A stretch of 64,000 nucleotides of DNA from Loigolactobacillus bifermentans DSM 20003 (GTDB lineage Bacteria; Bacillota; Bacilli; Lactobacillales; Lactobacillaceae): NCBI RefSeq assembly GCF_001434575.1, contig NZ_AZDA01000140.1, forward strand, positions 1 through 64,000. Reading direction: 5' to 3'. Position 1 is the stretch's first letter; each line of letters begins with the position of its first letter. Shown piece by piece: positions 57,677-64,000 of this stretch. The translations under genes and the position numbers were made by a program. The notes beneath the pieces are model-generated. The model saw only the letters and a program-made list of their open reading frames with translations. It was not told where the DNA came from and searched no databases.

Positions 57677-60600
57677 CTATAAACTAGGGACCTTCACTGC
57701 CCGCGCTGCCGTTGTTGTCGGCTTGCTGGTGGTAATGGTGGACGCCTCTAAATGCTTGTTAGCAGTGGCTAACATTAAGCGGATCCGGTTTAATTGGTTA
57801 ACAATTGAAGTACCTGGATCATAGTCGATTGGGGCAATGTTGGCTTCAGGATACTGATGCCGCAATTCCTTGATCATCCCTTTACCCACCACATGGTTTG
57901 GTAAGCAGCCAAATGGTTGCATACAGATGATATTCGGCACACCACTCTTCAACAATTCGATCATTTCCCCAGTTAAGAACCAGCCTTCACCGGTTTCATT
58001 GCCTAAGGATAAGATCTTGCTGGCATCGTCTGCCAGTTCTTCAATGGCACTGATGCCTTCAAACCGTTGCGAAGCCGTTAAGGCCTTTTGCATCGGCTGT
58101 TCACACCATTTAATAATCTTCAACGCCATTTCAGCAAAAACTTTGGCCTTGTAAGAAGCACCTAATTCTTGGTACTTGTAGATTTGGTTATAAAGTGAGT
58201 AGTTCATAAACCCAACAATGTCCGGCACAACCGCTTCAGCGCCTTCTTTTTCCAGTAAATGGACCACATCGTTATTGGCAATTGGCGAATACTTCACTAA
58301 AATTTCGCCAACGATCCCGACTTTTGGCTTTTGCACGTTGCGCAATGGCACCGTGTCAAAGTCTCGAACGATTTCTTGCACGTTGCGTTTAAAGGCTCGG
58401 AAGCTGCCTTTTTCAACGCTTGGCTTCACCAATTCCAGCCAGTCCGCGTGCATTTTATCCACAATGCCAGGTTCTTTTTCATACGGCCGGGTATGGTAAA
58501 CCACCCGTTCAAATAAGTCCCCATAAAGGAAAGCAATGGCCACCCGTTTCAGCAATGGCAAGGTGAATTTAAAGCCTGGTGTTTCTTCGACCCCTTGGTT
58601 GCCTAAGGACATGGAAACCACTGGAATGTTTTCAAAACCAGCATCTTTCAAGGCTTTCCGAATCAACGGAATATAGTTGGTGGCCCGGCAGCCACCGCCA
58701 GTTTGGGTCATCATCACCGCTGTCTTTTTCACATCATACTTGCCGCTTTGTAACGCTTCAACCATTTGGCCAATGGAAATAATGGCTGGGAAACAAGCGT
58801 CGTTGTTGACAAAGCGTTGGCCCATATCAATCGCCTTGTTGTCCTGCATTGGCAAGTTCACCACGTTGTAGCCGGAAGCCTGCAACGCCACGTCCACCAA
58901 ACCTTGTTGGTGGATCGGTGACATCATTGGCATTAACAAGGTATAGCCTTGTTGCTTCATGTCTTTAGTGTAAGTCACCGGTTTGTCAGCGTCAAATAAC
59001 TTTTCAGGTAAAATACGCCGCTTCCGCCGTTCTTCAACCGCCGCCTTTAAGGAGCGCAAGCGAATGCGAATCGCTCCCATGTTGGTACCTTCATCAATTT
59101 TCAACACGGTATATAACCGGTTGTACTGTGCCATGATTTCTTCCACTTGGTCGGTGTCAATGGCATCTAACCCGCAACCGAAGGAATTTAATTGAACCAA
59201 TTCCAATTGAGGATCACGGGCCACGACCCGCGCCGCAGCGTATAAACGTGAATGATAAACCCACTGGTTCACTACGCGTAAGCCTTTGACATCACCTAAA
59301 TGGGCAATTGAATCTTCGGTTAACACGTGGAAGCCCTCTGTGGTCATGATTTGGGCGATGCCATGGTTGATCTCAGGATCTAAATGATACGGCCGGCCGG
59401 CTAACACAATGCCGCGTTCGCCGCTTTGTTTCAGCATCCGCAAGGTATCTTCCCCACGATTTTGTACCATTTGTTTAAAGTGCTCTAATTCTTGATAGCC
59501 GGCTTCTAACGCAGCACTGACTTCTTTTTTGGTCACGCCAAAGTCCTTGAAGCATTCAAACAAGTTGTTGGTGGTGGACTCATGATCAGCTAAGTTTAAA
59601 TACGGATTGCGATAATCCACATCACCATCACGAATTTCATCCACGTTATTTTTGATCACATCAGGATAAGATTGCACAATTGGGCAGTTAAAGTGGTTTT
59701 GCGCATCTTGATTTTCCACCCGTTCGTACACCACCGCCGGATAGAAAATCGTCTCATACCCTTTGGCAATTAACGCTTGAATGTGCCCATGTACTTGTTT
59801 GGCTGGGTAACAAACCGTATCACTAGGAATGGTTTCCATGCCTTTTTCAAATTGGGCTTGGGTGCCTTTAGGGGATAACACTGCTCGAATCCCCAATTTG
59901 GTAAAAAACGTTTGCCACAATGGGTAATCTTCATACATGTTCAACACCCGAGGCATGCCAATTGTGCCACGAGTTGCCAATTTTTTACGTAAAGGTTTGT
60001 AGCCAAACAACAACTTGTACTTTTCTTCGACTAAGTTGACTTTACCGTTGTCCTTAGGAATCTTCAGCTTCAGGCCTCGGGCTTCCCCACGTTCACAACG
60101 ATTCCCAGTGACAAACCGGCGGCCGTCATTAAAGACGGTAATGGTTAACGCACAGTTATTTTCGCATAACCCACAGTGCATGAATTCTTTCGTCGCTGAC
60201 AAATTATCCATTTCAGCTGGTTGTAACAAAGTGGTCACATCACCAGTTTCATAAGCATTTTCCGCAATTAAAGCCGCCCCGTAGGCGCCCATTAACCCGG
60301 CAATATTTGGCCGAATCACTTCACGACCTGAAATTTTTTCAAAGGCCCGTAACACAGCTTCGTTATAGAACGTGCCCCCTTGGCACACAATGTGCTCCCC
60401 TAAGTCTTCTGGTCGACGTAACTTAATGACTTTATACAAGGCATTTTTGATCACCGACATGGACAACCCAGCCGAAATATCGCCAATGGTGGCCCCTTCT
60501 TTTTGCACTTGCTTGACCTTAGAGTTCATAAACACGGTACAACGTGAACCCAGGTCAGCTGGGTGTTTGGCCAATAAGGCGGCTTGGGCAAAGTCCCGCA

Positions 60601-61996
60601 CATTGTACTTCAATGAGGTGGCAAACGTTTCAATAAAGGACCCACAGCCTGACGAACAAGCTTCGTTTAGCTTAATGGTGGCCAACGCATTGTTCTTAAT
60701 GGTCATGGCTTTCATATCTTGACCACCAATGTCCAAAATAAAGTCCACATCTGGTTCAAAATAGTGCGCGGCTTGGTAATGGGCCACCGTTTCCACTTCA
60801 CCAATATCAACTTTTAAGGCGTTTTTGATCAAATGCTCGCCATACCCTGTCACCGCAGTTTTCCCAATGGTGACGCCGGCTGGTAATTTGGCGTACATCT
60901 CTTTTAAAATGGCCTCCGTTTTCGCCAACGGATCGCCATCGTTATTATCATAATAGGTATACAACAACTTATGGTCATCGCTCATTAAAGCAACTTTGGT
61001 GGTGGTTGAACCTGCGTCAATGCCTAAATAAGCCACCCCACGGTAGCTGGCTAAATCGCGAGACGCAACTTGCGCTTCTGCGTGACGTTGTCGGAATTGT
61101 TGCAACTCTTCATCATCGTTAAATAAAGGTGCCAATGATTTCGATGGTTGCATCACCGAATCGTCCCCATGTAACAAACGGTCCAACAACTGCGTTAAGG
61201 TGGTGGCTGGTTGATCTGCTGCGTATAAAGCAGACCCTTTCGCCACAAACAATTGCGGATCAGCTGGGAAAATCACTTGGGCCGGCGTTAATTGCAAAGT
61301 TTCAATGAAGCGATACCGCAATTGATCCATAAAGTATAAGGGCCCGCCTAAAAAGGCCACATTGCCCTTAATTTTGTGTCCTGCCGCTAAGCCAGCAATG
61401 GTTTGATTAACCACGGCTTGGAAAATACTCGCCGCAATATCCTCTTTCCGTGCCCCGTCATTGATTAACGGTTGGACATCCGTTTTGGCAAACACCCCAC
61501 ACCGTGATGCAATTGGATATAAGGTTTTGGCATCTTTGGCGAGCTCATTTAACCCATTGGCATCCGTTTTTAACAAACTGGCCATTTGGTCGATAAACGC
61601 CCCAGTCCCCCCGGCACAGCTCCCGTTCATCCGTTGTTCCAATGAGGCACCAAAAAAGGTAATCTTCGCATCTTCACCGCCTAATTCAATACTCACATCC
61701 GTTTCAGGAATCAGCGTTTCAACCGTTTTCGTACATGCAATGACTTCTTGAATAAATTTTAAGTTTAATAAATTCGCTAAGCCCATACCGCCTGATCCAG
61801 TAATCGTCATGGCAATCGGCTGTTGCGCATCAATGGTTTCTAAAGCCTCACGTAAAATTTTCTCACTGGCGGCCTTTACATCTGAGTAATGGCGCTCATA
61901 GCGTGAGAACAACGTTTGTCGTCGGGCATCCATGATTACAAGTTTCACCGTAGTCGAACCAACATCGATCCCACCATATAATTTCGCTTGTTGCAT
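57677..61996 (-). CDS. Two-activase/dehydratase fusion protein (2-hydroxyacyl-CoA dehydratase activase family, YjiL/DUF2229)
   Basis: A 1439-residue protein. Domain 1 (about 1-270) is a BadF/BcrA-type ATPase: GGIDVGSTTVKLVIMD, cluster cysteines in NGSCAGGTGAF and ASRCGVFAKTD. Domain 2 (about 320-590) repeats it: YLGIDAGSTTTKVALM, EACSSGCGSFIE, GSRCTVFMNSK. Next comes a Cys-rich DUF2229 region (FMHCGLCENNCALT, GNRCERGEARG, SDTVCYPAKQ), then dehydratase-like halves with LAGRPYHLDPEINHG, FGCGLDAI, NDACFPA and MTQTGGGCRATNY. Family activases couple ATP hydrolysis to very low-potential electron transfer through a [4Fe-4S] cluster at the dimer interface. The acceptor of these long fusions is not known. 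It diverges from a TetR gene. Confidence 0.88.
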   Translation of the reverse strand: MQQAKLYGGIDVGSTTVKLVIMDARRQTLFSRYERHYSDVKAASEKILREALETIDAQQPIAMTITGSGGMGLANLLNLKFIQEVIACTKTVETLIPETDVSIELGGEDAKITFFGASLEQRMNGSCAGGTGAFIDQMASLLKTDANGLNELAKDAKTLYPIASRCGVFAKTDVQPLINDGARKEDIAASIFQAVVNQTIAGLAAGHKIKGNVAFLGGPLYFMDQLRYRFIETLQLTPAQVIFPADPQLFVAKGSALYAADQPATTLTQLLDRLLHGDDSVMQPSKSLAPLFNDDEELQQFRQRHAEAQVASRDLASYRGVAYLGIDAGSTTTKVALMSDDHKLLYTYYDNNDGDPLAKTEAILKEMYAKLPAGVTIGKTAVTGYGEHLIKNALKVDIGEVETVAHYQAAHYFEPDVDFILDIGGQDMKAMTIKNNALATIKLNEACSSGCGSFIETFATSLKYNVRDFAQAALLAKHPADLGSRCTVFMNSKVKQVQKEGATIGDISAGLSMSVIKNALYKVIKLRRPEDLGEHIVCQGGTFYNEAVLRAFEKISGREVIRPNIAGLMGAYGAALIAENAYETGDVTTLLQPAEMDNLSATKEFMHCGLCENNCALTITVFNDGRRFVTGNRCERGEARGLKLKIPKDNGKVNLVEEKYKLLFGYKPLRKKLATRGTIGMPRVLNMYEDYPLWQTFFTKLGIRAVLSPKGTQAQFEKGMETIPSDTVCYPAKQVHGHIQALIAKGYETIFYPAVVYERVENQDAQNHFNCPIVQSYPDVIKNNVDEIRDGDVDYRNPYLNLADHESTTNNLFECFKDFGVTKKEVSAALEAGYQELEHFKQMVQNRGEDTLRMLKQSGERGIVLAGRPYHLDPEINHGIAQIMTTEGFHVLTEDSIAHLGDVKGLRVVNQWVYHSRLYAAARVVARDPQLELVQLNSFGCGLDAIDTDQVEEIMAQYNRLYTVLKIDEGTNMGAIRIRLRSLKAAVEERRKRRILPEKLFDADKPVTYTKDMKQQGYTLLMPMMSPIHQQGLVDVALQASGYNVVNLPMQDNKAIDMGQRFVNNDACFPAIISIGQMVEALQSGKYDVKKTAVMMTQTGGGCRATNYIPLIRKALKDAGFENIPVVSMSLGNQGVEETPGFKFTLPLLKRVAIAFLYGDLFERVVYHTRPYEKEPGIVDKMHADWLELVKPSVEKGSFRAFKRNVQEIVRDFDTVPLRNVQKPKVGIVGEILVKYSPIANNDVVHLLEKEGAEAVVPDIVGFMNYSLYNQIYKYQELGASYKAKVFAEMALKIIKWCEQPMQKALTASQRFEGISAIEELADDASKILSLGNETGEGWFLTGEMIELLKSGVPNIICMQPFGCLPNHVVGKGMIKELRHQYPEANIAPIDYDPGTSIVNQLNRIRLMLATANKHLEASTITTSKPTTTAARAVKVPSL

Positions 61997-62052
61997 TCAA
62001 TCAGCTCCCTTTTCCACAAACCACACATCTATTTTAAATAACCAACAGGTTG

Positions 62053-62082
62053 TTGAATAACTAACAGATTGTCTGTTATACT
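62053..62082 (+). promoter_or_regulatory. TetR gene promoter with palindromic operator
   Basis: TTGAAT (62053-62058), 18-nt spacer, TATACT (62077-62082). The perfect palindrome TAACAGA-TTG-TCTGTTA (62062-62078) fills the spacer and touches the -10. A related CAACAGGTTGTTG (62043-62055) is adjacent, toward the activase gene, and AACAGATTG occurs again near 62152. This is a likely operator for both divergent genes. The leader to 62280 (about 200 nt) is AT-rich and otherwise unremarkable. Confidence 0.75.
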
Positions 62083-62280
62083 ATACGTGTTTAGTTTAAC
62101 GCTTCACAAAAATGCTGCAATCAGCAATTTTCGCCAATCTGTGTTTTAAACAACAGATTGCTTAAAAATGTTGTAAAAAGTTGTAAAAAAATCGTTAAAA
62201 ATTAGCTTAACAGGCCTTACTCGTGAAGGTTTGTGCTAATTGAGAATCTTTATCAATTAGATAGAAATCAGGTCTAACCT

Positions 62281-62892
62281 ATGGCAAAACGTCCCGATCT
62301 ACGTGTAATCCGCACCAAACGGATGATTATTAATGCTTTTATGAAACTTGTGACCCAACATGGCTTTGATGCCGTGACGATTCAGCAAATTGCTGACGAA
62401 GCCATGATCAACCGCGCCACTTTTTATGCGCATTTTAAAGATAAACAGGATCTGTTTGATCAGATCCTCCAAATCACCACAGGCTCCTTTTTGAAAATTC
62501 TTGACGCAGATATTTTATTCGATGGCAACAAGATCAAAATGAAAACCATCGAACGAACGCTAACCGAAATTTTTAAAGAGATCCAAGATAACCGTAGCTT
62601 CTTTCAGTTGGCAACAGATGGGTCAAACAACGTTCAATTAGTCGAACAGCTCCAAATCTTATTGCAGCAGCGTTACGCTGAGCTGTTTGATAACCTTCAC
62701 ATTACCCAAAATCAAACAGAGATTCCCACCGACTTTATTATTGCGTACATGACCTCGATTTTCATGGGCACGGTGCGCTGGTGGGTTCACTCCGATGGCA
62801 GCTTCTCACCTGACCATTTGGCACACTTGATCATTCAATTGATTGCCAACGGTCATTTGACAGTGCTAGGCATCGAGCTGGTAGACGCTTAG
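62281..62892 (+). CDS. TetR/AcrR-family transcriptional regulator
   Basis: A 203-residue regulator. The HTH reads FDAVTIQQIADEAMINRATFYAHFKDKQDLFDQIL (about 29-63), and the C-terminal domain is all-helical (TetR_C_7-like, ending IIAYMTSIFMGTVRWWV). It is divergent from the 1439-residue activase fusion with a shared palindromic operator region, so it probably controls that gene and itself. The start lacks a strong SD, and GGTCTAACCT precedes the ATG. Confidence 0.87.
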   Translation: MAKRPDLRVIRTKRMIINAFMKLVTQHGFDAVTIQQIADEAMINRATFYAHFKDKQDLFDQILQITTGSFLKILDADILFDGNKIKMKTIERTLTEIFKEIQDNRSFFQLATDGSNNVQLVEQLQILLQQRYAELFDNLHITQNQTEIPTDFIIAYMTSIFMGTVRWWVHSDGSFSPDHLAHLIIQLIANGHLTVLGIELVDA

Positions 62893-62957
62893 ATTAGGGG
62901 CTTTCCCTATTTTGAAAACGGTTTCCATTTTTAGTACGTCTAATGCGCAAAACCTGC

Positions 62958-62963
62958 TATACT
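62958..62963 (+). promoter_or_regulatory. Extended -10 of the small gene at 62998
   Basis: TGCTATACT, 35 nt before the start codon. The -35 is weak. Confidence 0.5.
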
Positions 62964-62997
62964 AATTGTGAAAACAATCATAAAGAAGGTTTGCGTT

Positions 62998-63222
62998 ATG
63001 GCTGAACATGCTTTTACCCTGGCTAAACTCGAGGATCACGCTGTTTACACTGCAATCATGCCCTTTCAAGTTGCCACTGAGATCAGCGCCAATTTCAACG
63101 CTTTTCCTGGTGACCGGATTCGCATCGTCGGTAAATTTCCCAACGGTGCGTTCGTTTACAACCTTGACGACAAAGCGGGTTTCTTTGTCCCAACGCGCCG
63201 CATCGCCGAACTTTTTGGTTAA
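62998..63222 (+). CDS. Small hypothetical protein
   Basis: A 74-residue protein beginning MAEHAFTLAKLEDHAVYTAI. The ATG at 62998 has AGAAGG 7 nt upstream, with an extended -10 and a terminator around the gene, so it is probably real. It is compact and beta-rich (GDRIRIVGKFPNGAFVYNL; DKAGFFVPTRRIAELFG), suggestive of an SH3-like barrel. No family recognised. An antisense frame (62962-63261) is its shadow. Confidence 0.65.
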   Translation: MAEHAFTLAKLEDHAVYTAIMPFQVATEISANFNAFPGDRIRIVGKFPNGAFVYNLDDKAGFFVPTRRIAELFG

Positions 63223-63252
63223 ATCAGCTTCATTAAACACGATTTTGTGCCG

Positions 63253-63285
63253 CCCTGTCAACGATAACGCTGGCAGGTTTTTTTA
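63253..63285 (+). terminator. Terminator of the small gene
   Basis: CCTGTCAACG and CGCTGGCAGG pair (one wobble, one mismatch) and are followed by seven T. Confidence 0.7.
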
Positions 63286-63367
63286 AGTGCCATCACTTGC
63301 CTGTTAACGTCAGATGAAAGCGCACCGCTTTGCACTTGCAACCCACAATAATTGGTTTCAGTGTCCA

Positions 63368-63405
63368 CAAAAAAACGCCACGACAGATTGTCGTGACGCC
63401 TTTTT
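63368..63405 (-). terminator. Terminator of the PAS-domain gene
   Basis: ACGCCACGACA and TGTCGTGACGC form a stem with a three-base loop and T runs on both strands, directly after the stop at 63416. Confidence 0.82.
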
Positions 63406-63415
63406 GATACCTGAA

Positions 63416-64000
63416 CTAAAGGCGCTTTTCGCCTTCTAATTCATGGATCTCAGAAATGTCTTGCGTGACTTCTAAGCAACCCAGGTAATTGCCTTCAGGG
63501 TCGCGAATGGCGAAGTAGCGAATGTAGACGAACATTTCACCATGTAAATTGATCCAGAAATCAGCATGGTCCAAGGTGCCGGCCCGGAATTGGTCCAAGA
63601 TTTTCTGAACTTTTGGCATGCTCTTAGGTGGATGGCAGTTCACCACTGCCCGGCCGATCACCGCCCGGGTCCGTGGGAAGACACGATCACCGTTGTCAGA
63701 GAACCATTGCACAATGTCATTGGCATCCACAAAGGTTAAGTCTAATGGCAACACGCGCAGTAGGCCTTCGATTTCGGAAATGGTTAAGTCCCCAGTTGGC
63801 AAGCACACTTTTGCTGTGTTATCCGCTGCAATCTCCAAATGTGTTTTCACCTTATTTTGACGCCGTGGGGCACCAGCGGCTGGCGCAGCGTTTTGGGCTA
63901 ACATTTTCCGAACGGATTCTGGCATACCAGCTGGCGCATCGTCATCGGCTGGTGCTGGTTGGTCAGCTGGTTGGGTTGGCTTAGTTGGCTTAGCGGCCGC
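63416..64000 (-). CDS. PAS-domain (DUF438-type) protein, C-terminal part (5' end outside window)
   Basis: The frame is open to the right edge, so the N-terminus is missing and the internal ATG at 63925 is not the start. The visible 194 residues comprise a Lys/Pro/Ala-rich linker (AKPTKPTQPADQPAPADDD), a helix PESVRKMLAQN, a linker, and a PAS domain of the DUF438 type (TGDLTISEIEGLLRVLPLDL; WFSDNGDRVFPRTRAVIGRAV; NCHPPKSMPKVQKIL; YIRYFAIRDPEGNYLGCLEVTQDISEI). Relatives combine DUF1858, hemerythrin-like or DUF438 modules with this PAS and are thought to sense redox or oxygen. Function here is unproven. Confidence 0.8.
   Translation of the reverse strand, partial: AAAKPTKPTQPADQPAPADDDAPAGMPESVRKMLAQNAAPAAGAPRRQNKVKTHLEIAADNTAKVCLPTGDLTISEIEGLLRVLPLDLTFVDANDIVQWFSDNGDRVFPRTRAVIGRAVVNCHPPKSMPKVQKILDQFRAGTLDHADFWINLHGEMFVYIRYFAIRDPEGNYLGCLEVTQDISEIHELEGEKRL

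Noticed and set aside
62962-63261. 99-residue minus-strand ORF
   Set aside because: It is antisense to the better supported gene at 62998, lacks an SD and would read through that gene's promoter.

Overview
The window looks like chromosomal DNA of a lactobacillus. Evidence is Gram-positive Shine-Dalgarno (SD) sites with many GTG/TTG starts, a KxYKxGKxW-type adhesin, LytR-CpsA-Psr, PepC and PepO genes, and a complete nickel-dependent lactate racemase locus laid out much as in Lactiplantibacillus plantarum. A standalone [FeFe]-hydrogenase beside such a locus is unusual for lactobacilli. It suggests a lactate-fermenting, H2-producing lineage such as Loigolactobacillus (L. bifermentans is known for H2 from lactate). 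That assignment is inference. No phage, insertion sequence, CRISPR, rRNA or tRNA was recognised.

Layout. 1-3.9 kb: the N-terminal part of a large secreted adhesin that runs off the left edge. 4.1-9.5 kb: phosphoglycerate mutase, homoserine kinase, a solo glutamate-cysteine ligase, and serC-serA. 10-17.7 kb: lactate racemase system, larA-larB-larC1/C2-larE on the minus strand, diverging from larR-larMN-larQ-larO (regulator and nickel ECF transporter). 18-21 kb: GABA-type aminotransferase plus amino-acid permease. 21.4-26.4 kb: a hypothetical protein, then a GH65 phosphorylase, beta-phosphoglucomutase and HAD phosphatase operon. 26.7-31 kb: a DinJ/YafQ toxin-antitoxin pair with a broken toxin, MarR and a YhgE/Pip membrane protein. 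31-50 kb: housekeeping, envelope and regulatory genes (M20 deacylase, GGDEF protein, TetR/MFS pair, phosphatase, CvpA, GDSL/MarR pair, DUF2207, CNNM, LCP, cardiolipin synthase, NrdI, PepO, TauE). 50.6-57.5 kb: NlpC/P60 hydrolase, ECF S-component, [FeFe]-hydrogenase, EmrE-type exporter, DJ-1 protein, PepC. 57.7-64 kb: a 1439-residue dehydratase-activase fusion with its divergent TetR regulator, a small protein and a PAS-domain protein cut by the right edge.

The most original signal is a family of roughly 98-bp repeat cassettes at three unrelated places: before serC, before pgmB, and five in tandem before the DJ-1 gene. All lie on the coding strand and end exactly at the SD of the downstream gene. 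Each unit has its own SD and ATG, a short open frame, a hairpin whose arms covary between copies, an anti-SD strand that covaries with the SD, and a second hairpin with a GNNA-type loop. This looks like a portable translational-control element, and I do not recognise it.

Other points of note are a classic -1 slippery heptamer joining larC1 to larC2, a UUUAAAA heptamer at the break in the YafQ toxin, a WalR-type box before the NlpC/P60 gene, and several perfect palindromes at TetR/MarR-controlled promoters. The lactate racemase, hydrogenase and low-potential activase fit an anaerobe that interconverts lactate isomers and disposes of electrons as H2.
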